DNA of 64,000 nt from Bdellovibrio sp. BCCA (GTDB taxonomy: Bacteria > Bdellovibrionota > Bdellovibrionia > Bdellovibrionales > Bdellovibrionaceae): NCBI RefSeq assembly GCF_037996825.1, contig NZ_JBBNAC010000001.1:2976001-3040000 (forward strand), in the 5' to 3' direction. Each line of letters begins with the position of its first letter. Position 1 is the first letter of the stretch. The translations under genes were made by a program, and so were the position numbers. Below, one piece after another: positions 26,532 through 35,285 of the stretch. The notes beneath the pieces were generated by a model, which ran no database searches, was not told the DNA's origin, and saw only the letters and a program-made list of their open reading frames with translations.

Positions 26532-29230
26532 TGTCGCCTCCACTCGCAGTTCACACAGGTTTTATATTCAGCGGGTTCCGCCTGGCATTCGCCTTTTTTA
26601 ATTCGATCCAATGTCGACATCAAAACCGTGCTAAATTCCGACATATAACGTTCTTTAGCCTCAAACGTGGCATTTTTATCTTTACGCTTGGAGGCCGGAT
26701 AAAGCATTCCCGCTAAATCTTCGATTTTAAAACCTTTGCGTTCAAAATTTCTAAAGACATAGTAGAAAAGACCAATAACCTCGCCGCCAATATCTTCAAG
26801 AAGACCTTTTTCGATCACCCACATATAAAATAACAACTGAAGTTCCCGGTTTTTAAACCATGAACCGTGGGCGGAAATTCCACCGGCGGAGCTTTTGTAA
26901 TCCACGACAACCAGGTGATTGCTATCGTCACCGTCAATACGGTCAATCTGCCCTGAGATACGGAAGCAATTGTCTTTCGGTTCTCGTGAGATCTCTTCCG
27001 TTTTTGGATCAAAATAAAACTCAAAACGCTTTTCTCGTGCAAGCGTGCGAGTCTTTTTAAATTCTTCACGCCAGCGTTTTTCAAAATCCAGGAATCTTAG
27101 ACCTAATTGGATGTGTTTCTTTTTTAAAGGAATCCACAATCGCTCATCAGCAAAAAGAAGTTTCTTTTCAACCCGAACAGTTTCCAAGATCTGGTCTAGC
27201 TCCTCTGCCTTCCAGTCAAAGCGCATAGGTTCGACCGTGAGCTTTTCAAAAAGAGCATGAGCTAACTGTCCACGTGTGCGGTGGTCCACATCTAAATCAA
27301 CATCAGGAAGATCTTTGAGTTTAAAATATCTTTGCGCCGCAAACATAAAAGGACACTCAAGGAAACTTTCTACTGCGGAAGCGGAAATGCGCGGAAGCTC
27401 GGAAGACGAAATCAATTCAGGCTCTAACTTTCCTAGATCCTGAGCAATGCGCTTTTGAATATTTTCTTTGCGCGAGACAATCCACGGGCGACCGCCACGC
27501 TCTTCAGAATGCTGAAGCTCATCCCAGCGAGTTTCTTTTGGGAGAGTAATTTTTTCGTGATCACCCTTAAGACTCATCCAAAATGTCGCCGGAGAACAAA
27601 GAGAGCCACTTAAATCCGTAGCACCAAAGCAGTAAATATCTTCCGTACTTTCAGCTTCTGCTAAAAGACGAAGTTCAAACTCAAGATCACTTTGATCAGG
27701 ATTGTCTAAGTAAAAACCAATATCTTTTGCAAGTTCGAAGTAATCCTGACCAGAAAGCTGTGTTTTGTTTCGACCGCGCAGGGACTCGTCCGTCAAGCCA
27801 ATGAAAATACGATACTGAGCTTTTTCACTGTGCGCAGACATAAGCTTGGTCACCATCACACCGCGAGGATTTCCTTTTTCTAAAGTGTATTCTTTAGCGG
27901 CGACAATACTTTCAAGATAACTCAGCCATTCTTTCCAAATCAGTTTTGTAGAGCTGGTGGCGTTTTGTAGAAGTTCACGCAAAACCACTTGTACAATATC
28001 TGTTTCTGAAGAATTCCAATAAAGCAGGGCCTTAGCAACAAACTCGTCACGTCCCAAAAGACCTGTAAGATCTAACTGTTCGTGGAAAACTTTATAGACG
28101 ATATCATTGCGTGCAAGATCTTCATTCACATACAGACTTTTAAACAAAGATCTAAATTCTTCATAGCGAAGCTGCTGCGACTCTTCTTTATCAAAAAAAG
28201 AAATTTCCAAATCTGAACTTGAAAGACGGCCGCTCTTAGAACGAAGCAATGCCAGCCAACGAGTGACCGAAGGCAAGCTTTGTGCTTTGTGAGTGATATC
28301 CTTTTGCGCCGGGATTCCTTCTTCTTCCAAATAGGCTTGCAAGACAGGCCAATAAATTTCGATATCAGGAGCAATTACGGCAATAGACTCTGCCGTGATT
28401 CCTGCGTTCAACCATTCACGAACTTGTCCGACGCTGTGTTTGATTTCTGCAAGCATTCCTGAAAAGCGCAGAACTTCGATGCGCTTCTCTTTTTTGGTGA
28501 CAGAAGGTAAAGTTTCAATTGTCTGGCTTTGCGCTCGCAAATCTTCATACGGCTTTAAAAGAAAATGAAAATCCGACTTCCAAGAAGGATTGGGTTCTAA
28601 AACGACCACGTCTACAGAACGAGAAAGCACACGCAAGATCTCAGCTTCTACGCGAGAGATCTCACCACTGAGGTCGACAATCAATGGAATATTCCACACT
28701 CTTTCAAGTTCGTTGAAGTTTTGCAGATAAGCCGTGATCCAGTCGGCCGTGATAATGCGATGATCCTGCAAAAGTTTAAGGGCACAAAAACGCGCTCTTA
28801 AATACCACTCTTTCCAACGGTTCATGGATTCAGGATGTGTCGCAAACCACTCCTCCAAACGAGTGGTCCCTTCTGGATGGAAAATGATCGCCGCCATTTG
28901 ATCGATATAAGAGAAGACCGTGTCTTCGGCAGAGGAGTTCACGCCCAATACTTCGGCATGTTCATCCATGATTGTTCTAAGAAGAGATCTTGCAAATGGA
29001 TCGCTCACCAAACGCAGACCTGGATCTAAACGCTTTAAAAGAATTTTCCAAAGGTCGCTCGCACGTAAAACAGATTCGTCGACGTACTGACCTTCGCGTC
29101 CTAGAATTTTTTGTTGAAGTTCGAACTTTGTGCGCAAATCCGAAACAAGCCACGACTGTTCCCGTGGATTGTATTTCGCAAAGATCTCTGTGATTTGAGA
29201 TCGACTTTCTATCGGAATAATTTGCAGCAT
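26507..29230 (-). CDS. addB: AddB-type nuclease subunit with iron-sulphur staple
   Basis: 907 residues, partner of AddA. The N-terminal half is a degenerate helicase with no intact Walker A. The C-terminal nuclease has SGQIDRIDG and VVVDYKSS as the PD-(D/E)XK site. Four cysteines fit the AddB iron-sulphur cluster: one in FLECPFMF before the nuclease and three in CVNCEWRRQC at the very C-terminus (CxxC-x5-C). ATG 29230 follows the barrel gene stop by seven bases with no ribosome-binding site, so it is probably translated by coupling. The addB-addA order is the usual one. Placement at the end of an outer-membrane-protein operon is odd. Confidence 0.83.
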   Translation of the reverse strand: MLQIIPIESRSQITEIFAKYNPREQSWLVSDLRTKFELQQKILGREGQYVDESVLRASDLWKILLKRLDPGLRLVSDPFARSLLRTIMDEHAEVLGVNSSAEDTVFSYIDQMAAIIFHPEGTTRLEEWFATHPESMNRWKEWYLRARFCALKLLQDHRIITADWITAYLQNFNELERVWNIPLIVDLSGEISRVEAEILRVLSRSVDVVVLEPNPSWKSDFHFLLKPYEDLRAQSQTIETLPSVTKKEKRIEVLRFSGMLAEIKHSVGQVREWLNAGITAESIAVIAPDIEIYWPVLQAYLEEEGIPAQKDITHKAQSLPSVTRWLALLRSKSGRLSSSDLEISFFDKEESQQLRYEEFRSLFKSLYVNEDLARNDIVYKVFHEQLDLTGLLGRDEFVAKALLYWNSSETDIVQVVLRELLQNATSSTKLIWKEWLSYLESIVAAKEYTLEKGNPRGVMVTKLMSAHSEKAQYRIFIGLTDESLRGRNKTQLSGQDYFELAKDIGFYLDNPDQSDLEFELRLLAEAESTEDIYCFGATDLSGSLCSPATFWMSLKGDHEKITLPKETRWDELQHSEERGGRPWIVSRKENIQKRIAQDLGKLEPELISSSELPRISASAVESFLECPFMFAAQRYFKLKDLPDVDLDVDHRTRGQLAHALFEKLTVEPMRFDWKAEELDQILETVRVEKKLLFADERLWIPLKKKHIQLGLRFLDFEKRWREEFKKTRTLAREKRFEFYFDPKTEEISREPKDNCFRISGQIDRIDGDDSNHLVVVDYKSSAGGISAHGSWFKNRELQLLFYMWVIEKGLLEDIGGEVIGLFYYVFRNFERKGFKIEDLAGMLYPASKRKDKNATFEAKERYMSEFSTVLMSTLDRIKKGECQAEPAEYKTCVNCEWRRQCRAPHLN

Positions 29231-29237
29231 TTCTGGA

Positions 29238-30353
29238 TTACCGGCGTTGTTTTAGTTTTCTCTTCTTGCCGTTATTATCCGTGAATTTGAAGTTAGCATC
29301 AAAGCTTAAATCAAAACTGAGACTCACCATATAACGAGCGTCCCCAGCTTGACCAGGGTAGAACCCCGTCTCTTCTGTGTAACTAACTGCATCTAACTGA
29401 AATATTAGTAAATTAATTCCCGCGCCATAGCTGAGATATCCTTGATTATAACCCGCGCGTAAATCGATCATTGGCAAAGAAATCTCAGCACCCACATGGA
29501 TTTTCTTTCCCAATTCAATATCAGGCTCCATCAAATGTCTTGCTTCGAGTCCCAACGCCAAATCCAGACCTGGCAAATCCACACCCAGTCCTGCGCCAAA
29601 AGTAAGATTCTGCTCGATATGAGGAGGAGCATCGCTTCCCGCTGTTTGTTTAAATGCGGTACTACCAACATCTTGCCAAACCAGGGCTAAGGTTGGTTTT
29701 AAAACAGGCGCCTGCAATTCCGTTGAAATTGCTATATCCAATCCGTAACCAGTTCCTTTATTTTGGAAATTAGTTCCGATGTCCTGAAGACTCGAAGCAT
29801 CCGCTACGTCAGAAACAGCCAACTCCTGAGTGTTTCCTCCCCAGCGATTGACTCTTTTTAAACTCATCCCCACGTAAGTTGCGGGACCAATCGGAAATGC
29901 CGAACCTAAATAAACTGCTTCGTCATTTCTAAAGTAAGTTTCAAACTGAGGAAATGCGGGATTGTGCAATTCAACGGACACTTCGCTGTCGTTTAAATAC
30001 CCCAGAGCAATGAACGGCAGGGCAACGGCAGCTTTACCAGTCGCTTGTGCCCACATTTTTTTTCCGTAAAACTGATTGAACGTCGTCGGATCATTCGCAT
30101 CAATGTTTTGAAACGCAGAGAGATTTTCAATGAGTTCTGTATTTGTTCCTACCGTCAACTCCATCAACTTGATATCAAGAACGGAACCTTTTCCAAGAGC
30201 CGCAGGATTCACGAAAAGAGCATCGGCTCCCCCCACAAACGGGATATAAACGCCACCCATTCCGCGAGCACGGATAGAGCGTGCGGTATCTCCCAGAGAC
30301 TGCGCCCAGGAGTGACTTGAAAATAGCATAAAAACAAGAAACAAAATTCTCAT
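29238..30353 (-). CDS. Outer-membrane barrel protein, PorV/FadL-like family (paralogue A)
   Basis: 371 residues from ATG 30353, which overlaps the stop of the upstream lipoprotein gene as ATGA and gives a clean signal peptide (cleaved near SWAQS). The start of the mature part, RARGMGGVYIPF followed by ADALFVNPAALGK, is the hallmark of the PorV/TraF/UPF0164-like barrels. It is shared with the paralogues at 31396 and 33482. Many alternating strands follow (LDLALGLEARHL, VGAEISLPMIDLRAGYNQGY). The C-terminus is unusual for a barrel, ending in a basic tail (NGKKRKLKQRR) rather than a terminal aromatic. Role unknown; family members bind lipids or assist secretion. Confidence 0.82.
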   Translation of the reverse strand: MRILFLVFMLFSSHSWAQSLGDTARSIRARGMGGVYIPFVGGADALFVNPAALGKGSVLDIKLMELTVGTNTELIENLSAFQNIDANDPTTFNQFYGKKMWAQATGKAAVALPFIALGYLNDSEVSVELHNPAFPQFETYFRNDEAVYLGSAFPIGPATYVGMSLKRVNRWGGNTQELAVSDVADASSLQDIGTNFQNKGTGYGLDIAISTELQAPVLKPTLALVWQDVGSTAFKQTAGSDAPPHIEQNLTFGAGLGVDLPGLDLALGLEARHLMEPDIELGKKIHVGAEISLPMIDLRAGYNQGYLSYGAGINLLIFQLDAVSYTEETGFYPGQAGDARYMVSLSFDLSFDANFKFTDNNGKKRKLKQRR

Positions 30354-31387
30354 GGTTTCGCAAGCCCCGGACAACAGTTGATTGTAACGTCCACTTTCGG
30401 TGGCGATTGAGCATTCAAATCAAAAGTCATATTCGTAATGTCACAAGAAGCCGCCATTCCTACACCGAGATTGGCATCCTTAATCATTCTTCTAAAAATA
30501 CGACGCATTTTATCTGTCACTGCTGATTCGTCAGTATTTAAACAATTGATGGGATCTGCAATATCCGCAGGCAATCCCAAGTCAGGCCACGTCGGCGGAT
30601 TTGTATGGCCTAAGTCCGTCCAACTAATACCAGCGGGAACACCCGGATCTAAAGATTGTGGTGTCGTCTTATCCAAAGTCGGCACCGCTGTTTCGCAAAG
30701 AGTTTTAGCCGCGTCAAATGAAGAACCCGCAGTTCCGCCTGTGAGCTGATCCCCAAGGGCCGAAAGATTTTCAAACACAAGTCCTAAGCCAGCAATGATT
30801 CTATTCATGTCAGCATCGGAAAGCTGTCCGACACCATTTCCGATCACGCACGAATCCGCACCGGCGTCCACAATGCCGTTTCCTAAGCCCGAAGACTCCG
30901 TATCAAACTTTGCATGGATTGTAGTCGCCATGCGAGTGAGCCCAAGAATCGCCGCAAAAGCATTTTGTTGATTTGTTCTTTCAGCAGCTGTCGCCCCAAT
31001 GCTTTTAAGAACTGTGATAGCGTGGTCGCACGCCGTCACATCCACGACTTTATTTGCATAAAGTTGCAGAACGAACTCAAACATTTTTGTTGAACTGACA
31101 TTGCTTAAGCTGTGAATGAGATCAAAAAAAGAAATTCCGCATTTACCGCCATACGCATGCATCAGACTTGTTTTCACGTCGTTTCGAGCCTGGTAACCAG
31201 CAGAAAGCTGATTGGTCATGATATCAATGGCACCATCCCAATCGAAATCATCCATTTTGTTTTTTGCATCCAAATACAAAGCTTCATCCGAGTCCGTGTT
31301 GGAATACTCAGTTAATACATTAGGCTGCCCACACGAGGTGGTCAGAAGAAGGCATAAGAGAATGATCATTAAGTTTCTGCACTTCAT
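30350..31387 (-). CDS. Predicted lipoprotein, unknown function
   Basis: 345 residues from ATG 31387, preferred over 31393 because AAGGA is then five bases upstream. The signal ends in lipobox TTSC (Cys near 19). The N-terminal region (DSDEALYLDAKNKMDDFDWD) looks like a single tetratricopeptide helix pair. The rest is rich in Asp, Gly and scattered Cys, with SCD, CCPG and ACDH elements. No known domain. It lies between two paralogous barrels, both joined by tight spacing (two bases, then a four-base overlap), so it may be their lipoprotein partner. A similar Cys-bearing lipoprotein is at 32683. Confidence 0.78.
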   Translation of the reverse strand: MKCRNLMIILLCLLLTTSCGQPNVLTEYSNTDSDEALYLDAKNKMDDFDWDGAIDIMTNQLSAGYQARNDVKTSLMHAYGGKCGISFFDLIHSLSNVSSTKMFEFVLQLYANKVVDVTACDHAITVLKSIGATAAERTNQQNAFAAILGLTRMATTIHAKFDTESSGLGNGIVDAGADSCVIGNGVGQLSDADMNRIIAGLGLVFENLSALGDQLTGGTAGSSFDAAKTLCETAVPTLDKTTPQSLDPGVPAGISWTDLGHTNPPTWPDLGLPADIADPINCLNTDESAVTDKMRRIFRRMIKDANLGVGMAASCDITNMTFDLNAQSPPKVDVTINCCPGLAKP

Positions 31388-31395
31388 ATTCATCC

Positions 31396-32481
31396 TTAAA
31401 AGCGGTACGCGAACTTAAATGTGTAACGTCTGTCTTCTTTAGGTGTGTCAACTGTGCCGACTTCTTCGCCGTAACTCGCGATCTGCCACTGAAAACGTTC
31501 TGATGACAATTCCATACCAGCGGTCCAATACCTTTGATTATATCCGGCACGAAGAAAGAACACATCTCCGAAGTTGAACTCCATCCCAGCATGAAGCAGC
31601 TTCGCTTTATCGGGTTCATCACCTGATGTTAATAAGCCACGGTACTCCACCGTCCAAGAGGAACGGAGATAATTCGTGTGTATAGGAAAGATTGCGGCAG
31701 CGACATCTACGTCTTGTTTTACCAGATTGGGACGAGTCGCTGTGTCTAATCGGACACCATGTGCCTGATCGAAACTCGTACCGCCGACATCACGAACAAC
31801 GGCAGTGATTGTTGGAAGATACTGCCATGGAGCTGAAAGAATCAAACCCACATCCGTTGAAAGACCCACACCTTCACTGGCAATGGAGCTGTAAGAAAGA
31901 GGGCCCGTCGAACTGAGAGAGGGATTATCGACCTCAACACGACTGATGAGTTTTGTATTAAAACCCAGTTTGATTCGGCCATCAAAAAAACGAAAGTTGA
32001 ATCCTAAAACAAACGCCAAGTCGTTGCGGTAGTAAGCATCAATTGTCGAACCATCATTCGACATCTCCGCATCTAATAAATAGTTACCGTAAAGACCAAT
32101 GCCGAAATTTCTTCCAACGAAGGAAGGAAAAACTTGAGCCTTGGCATGATAGTAGGCACTTCGTTTTTTATCTAAAGCTGAAGCGACGTCTTCAAGGCTG
32201 TAAGGATTTGCAAATGTCTTTTCACCATAGAAGCCTTGTGTTTGATAACCGAACTCCACCTCGGGGTCGATGATCGTACCATAAAAATCACGAAGCTTTC
32301 CAAGAGCGGCGGGATTGACCAGCAAAGCCGTCTCATCATTCGTAACCGCAATACAAGCGCCGCCCATTCCAAGGCAACGAACACCTGAATAAAAACTGTG
32401 ACGCTCACGCGCATTCGCATCGTAGGCAAATGCCATCACAAAGAAAATCTGTATGAGCGCGATCCACAAAATCCTTTTCAT
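31396..32481 (-). CDS. Outer-membrane barrel protein, PorV/FadL-like family (paralogue B)
   Basis: 361 residues. The signal peptide (about 1-24, cleaved near ANARE) is followed by RCLGMGGACIAVTND and ALLVNPAALGK, the same family block as its neighbours. Strand-like repeats continue to a C-terminal KFAYRF, a typical barrel end with terminal Phe. Start ATG 32481 has GAGG six bases upstream. It is the first gene of the minus operon through the PilZ gene. A sigma-28-like -10 element GCCGATAA is at 32521-32528. Function unknown. Confidence 0.83.
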   Translation of the reverse strand: MKRILWIALIQIFFVMAFAYDANARERHSFYSGVRCLGMGGACIAVTNDETALLVNPAALGKLRDFYGTIIDPEVEFGYQTQGFYGEKTFANPYSLEDVASALDKKRSAYYHAKAQVFPSFVGRNFGIGLYGNYLLDAEMSNDGSTIDAYYRNDLAFVLGFNFRFFDGRIKLGFNTKLISRVEVDNPSLSSTGPLSYSSIASEGVGLSTDVGLILSAPWQYLPTITAVVRDVGGTSFDQAHGVRLDTATRPNLVKQDVDVAAAIFPIHTNYLRSSWTVEYRGLLTSGDEPDKAKLLHAGMEFNFGDVFFLRAGYNQRYWTAGMELSSERFQWQIASYGEEVGTVDTPKEDRRYTFKFAYRF

Positions 32482-32520
32482 AGATACCTCGCTAAAGGTT
32501 TTCGAACTATATCGAAAAAC

Positions 32521-32547
32521 TTATCGGCAGATCCCGGACTCATATTG
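32521..32547 (-). promoter_or_regulatory. Sigma-28 (FliA)-like promoter for barrel B operon
   Basis: On the minus strand an exact GCCGATAA (32521-32528) gives a predicted start about 33 bases before the ATG. The -35 is weak (CAAT at 15 bases, or TCAA at 16). A TGAGAC element overlaps the -35 region at 32546-32551. Confidence 0.45.
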
Positions 32548-32617
32548 AGACATTTTGAGAAAATACCGTCGAAAGTCCAGCCATCTCAAAGGCAACGCAT
32601 TCCTATGCATTTATGAG

Positions 32618-32644
32618 TTAAGACCTACGTAGTAATTCCGATAA
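32618..32644 (+). promoter_or_regulatory. Sigma-28 (FliA)-like promoter for lipoprotein gene
   Basis: TTAA-N15-TCCGATAA matches the sigma-28 layout TAAA-N15-GCCGATAA with the right spacing. The predicted start lies about 30 bases before ATG 32683, leaving room for GAAGGAG. It is divergent from the similar element at 32521. Confidence 0.5.
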
Positions 32645-32682
32645 GGATTTATATCTATCGGACTCTCTGAAGGAGAAAGACA

Positions 32683-33414
32683 ATGCAGTTCAATAAGGCA
32701 ACAGCGACGATTCTAGCTATGGGCTTGGCAGCTTTACTTACAGGATGCGAAGCTGAGCAAACAGAAAAAGACATGTTGGCAGAAGCGCAGTTCTGCCTCG
32801 ACAAAGCGACAGACTCTTCTTCAGCAACAGCCTGCATGAGCAAAATCGACGGACTGACTTCCGAAAAAGCCTATGCCCTTCGTTGTGCTGCTGGATTTAT
32901 CGGCGCGGAAGTCACAAGCCCGGAAAATCTTTCTAACGCTTTAAATGCAATTAACGGAAATGCAGGTGCGGCGGGAATGCTGTCTGCTCTTTCATTCCCA
33001 AGTATGACTGCCGTCAACTCAACATTCAGCGACTGCAATAAATCAGGAAGTGCCGGAATGAAGTTGATTGCAGCCATGGCAAAAAGTGCGACGACACTGG
33101 CAAGCATTGCACCGATGGGTTCTTGTGGTGCAGACCTTTCAGGTTGTGACACAGCTGAAATTACACAATCTATTAATGATTTAATCACGGGCCTTAATGC
33201 TAACGATCCTGATGCTGAGGCCACAGTTACATCTATCGTAACCTCAATTCAAACTGTCTACACATCGACTTGCGGTTCCGGTACTAGCACAAACGATGAG
33301 ATTTGCGGCCAGATTACTTCCGCAGTCTCTAACTCCGGTTACGATATTGCGACAACAGATCCAAATCAGCTTGTTGCCATCGGTAAAGAGTTACTACAAA
33401 ACTGGAAAAACTAA
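32683..33414 (+). CDS. Predicted lipoprotein, unknown function
   Basis: 243 residues. Type II signal with lipobox LLTGC (Cys near 22). The mature protein is Ala/Ser/Thr/Asn-rich with several cysteines in pairs (FCLDKATD, ACMSKID, SGCDTAEI), suggesting a disulphide-held helical domain. The C-terminal ELLQNWKN is helical. No family is recognised. ATG 32683 has GAAGGAG about eight bases upstream. It is monocistronic: a promoter-like element lies before it and a strong terminator after it. Its small size and Cys pattern resemble the lipoprotein at 30350, so the two may have related roles. Confidence 0.8.
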   Translation: MQFNKATATILAMGLAALLTGCEAEQTEKDMLAEAQFCLDKATDSSSATACMSKIDGLTSEKAYALRCAAGFIGAEVTSPENLSNALNAINGNAGAAGMLSALSFPSMTAVNSTFSDCNKSGSAGMKLIAAMAKSATTLASIAPMGSCGADLSGCDTAEITQSINDLITGLNANDPDAEATVTSIVTSIQTVYTSTCGSGTSTNDEICGQITSAVSNSGYDIATTDPNQLVAIGKELLQNWKN

Positions 33415-33440
33415 ATAAGCCATCTTCCAAAAAATAAAAA

Positions 33441-33466
33441 AGCCCGCCTAAGCGGGCTTTTTTTTT
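33441..33466. terminator. Bidirectional intrinsic terminator
   Basis: AAAAAGCCCGC-CTAA-GCGGGCTTTTTTTTT is a strong stem with A-run and T-run. It separates the lipoprotein (+) from the convergent barrel gene (-). Confidence 0.95.
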
Positions 33467-33481
33467 AATTTAATCTATTCT

Positions 33482-34663
33482 TTAGAAATCCAAGTTCAAG
33501 CGCGTCGCATACACGCGGCTTTCAATCGGTGTATTCTTCGTACCCACATCATCCGCATAACTGACAAGATCCAAATTGAAGATCCCAAGCTCTGCTGACA
33601 ACCCTGCAGTCCAGAAGCCTTGGCTTAAACCCACACGGTACTGCCCTTTCCACCATGTGCTCACGGTCCAATCAAATTCAAAACCCAAGTGAACACCTTT
33701 TCTCCAATTGAAATCAGGATGTCCCAGGTCACGCACATCCAGAACGCCACGACCACCGAAAATCCACATGGATGGATATTCCCAACGAGAACCTAAATCC
33801 ACCACACGATAAAGTTTTTCGGGAGTGCCATCCTGTTTTTCTTTATTAAGGAGCTTCATAGTTTGTCCAAAGCCCACTTCGCCGACGTTACGAACGACGG
33901 CGCCAAATGTAGGACGCGCTAAACGAAGTACTGACCAAATCCCCGAATCAGGAAGTTCAGGTGTCCACAACAAGCCAATGTCTGCGTCGACGGTGTAGCC
34001 CTCAAGCAAATCTTCTTTCTTTACAATCTCGCTACTCTTCGCAAGATCAATCGCCGCGATAGGCTGACTAAAGAATCCGCGATTCACAAACTTGCCAGTA
34101 ATACCCCAAGAAAGACGACCATAGTCAAACCAGTGAAGATCGTCTCCGTATCCCATAGCTAAAGTTGTATCCGCATAGACAGTCGTATTAAGTGTCGGAC
34201 CAATTTGTTTGTGCATGGCGGTCTCAACACTCAGATCCAAAGGAATAAAGGCCATTCCCCAATTGGGTCTTACCCACACGCCCTCAAGTGGAGCTGCGCG
34301 AATTGAGTAGACATCACCATAATGTTTTTCAATAAGCTGTAGATACGCCGTTTGCTTTTCAGACTCCGTCTTATTGGATTCTTCAATGTCTTTGTATTCA
34401 TTGTAAAAATCCATCGCCCCCGGAGTTCCCGCAAAGCTCATGGAAAGATTGATCTGCCCGTCTTCTCTTCTCGCCAAACCCGCCGGGTTGTAAAACAGCG
34501 CGGTGTAATCATTCGCAACAGCAACAAAAGCATCTCCCATCCCCAATGCACGCGGCGCTTGATAGTGATGATGAATGGTCGTGCTAATGCTCTCTGCGGA
34601 TGCGACAGGTCCAGTTAACAGTGCAATAAGGCCTGTGAGGAACAACGATCCTCGCTTCGACAT
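33482..34663 (-). CDS. Outer-membrane barrel protein, PorV/FadL-like family (paralogue C)
   Basis: 393 residues from ATG 34663, chosen because GGAGG lies seven bases upstream and a signal peptide follows (cleaved near VASAES). The longer in-frame reading adds a basic stretch that is not signal-like. The family block RALGMGDAFVAVANDY with ALFYNPAGLAR is the best-conserved copy of the three barrels in this region. Strands continue to the C-terminal VYATRLNLDF, ending in Phe. It is monocistronic and divergent from the small exported protein at 34722. FadL/PorV-type transport is the nearest guess; the ligand is unknown. Confidence 0.85.
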   Translation of the reverse strand: MSKRGSLFLTGLIALLTGPVASAESISTTIHHHYQAPRALGMGDAFVAVANDYTALFYNPAGLARREDGQINLSMSFAGTPGAMDFYNEYKDIEESNKTESEKQTAYLQLIEKHYGDVYSIRAAPLEGVWVRPNWGMAFIPLDLSVETAMHKQIGPTLNTTVYADTTLAMGYGDDLHWFDYGRLSWGITGKFVNRGFFSQPIAAIDLAKSSEIVKKEDLLEGYTVDADIGLLWTPELPDSGIWSVLRLARPTFGAVVRNVGEVGFGQTMKLLNKEKQDGTPEKLYRVVDLGSRWEYPSMWIFGGRGVLDVRDLGHPDFNWRKGVHLGFEFDWTVSTWWKGQYRVGLSQGFWTAGLSAELGIFNLDLVSYADDVGTKNTPIESRVYATRLNLDF

Positions 34664-34721
34664 ATTTTTGCCTCCAAATTTTTCGTTAACTTGATTGTAG
34701 ACATAATTTATACTTTGTCTT

Positions 34722-35285
34722 ATGCGAGTTTTTCTTCCTCTCTTTTTTTTGACCTTGGTCTTGAGCGGTTTTGCCACATTGGCAGCGCCTCAAACAACGA
34801 CCACTTTAGAAACGACACCGCTTTCCGCGGAAGATGATCCTTTGCTCGCAACCGTGACCCCGTCCATGATCAAGGACCGCCCTACTTTTTACTTAAACAC
34901 TTCCGTGGGATTTGCGGGAGGAAACTACATTGAGAGCGACGAATATCATCAGGGACCGTTTTTAGCCTTACGCTATATTCCGATGAACGAATCGCTCCCT
35001 GTGTGGGATTATCAAGTTGAAGTGAACAACGCGAATTTCGTCGGCATCTCGGTGGGACGGCGTTGGTATTGCTGTCCTGAAGAAACTTACATGCCCTATG
35101 TGCGAGCTTCGGCAAATATGTTTTTAGAAGGATCTGGAGAGTTGGGCGGATTGGTAGAAATCCGCCGTCTGCGACTGCGCGGTTCGATTGGATTTGGAGA
35201 AATTTTTATCTCTGAATTTGGTGTCGGATACGCGATCACGGGACCCGATATTTTTGCGCAATTCGGTTATAATTTTTCTTTTTAA
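34722..35285 (+). CDS. Small exported beta-rich protein
   Basis: 187 residues with a signal peptide (about 1-21, cleaved near LAAPQ). A Thr/Asp-rich linker is followed by strand-like segments (TFYLNTSVGFAGGNY, LRYIPMNE, ISVGRRWYCC, ASANMFLEGSGELGG) and a C-terminal FAQFGYNFSF, so a small eight-strand-type outer-membrane barrel is likely. A CC pair sits near 117. No family is recognised. The ATG is only about eight bases downstream of a TATACT box, so the leader may be very short. The stop overlaps coaE by four bases (TTAA). Confidence 0.72.
   Translation: MRVFLPLFFLTLVLSGFATLAAPQTTTTLETTPLSAEDDPLLATVTPSMIKDRPTFYLNTSVGFAGGNYIESDEYHQGPFLALRYIPMNESLPVWDYQVEVNNANFVGISVGRRWYCCPEETYMPYVRASANMFLEGSGELGGLVEIRRLRLRGSIGFGEIFISEFGVGYAITGPDIFAQFGYNFSF

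Noticed and set aside
23451-29230. Helicase plus nuclease pair as a new anti-phage system
   Set aside because: Helicase motifs, the PD-(D/E)XK sites and the four-Cys cluster fit the housekeeping AddAB complex.
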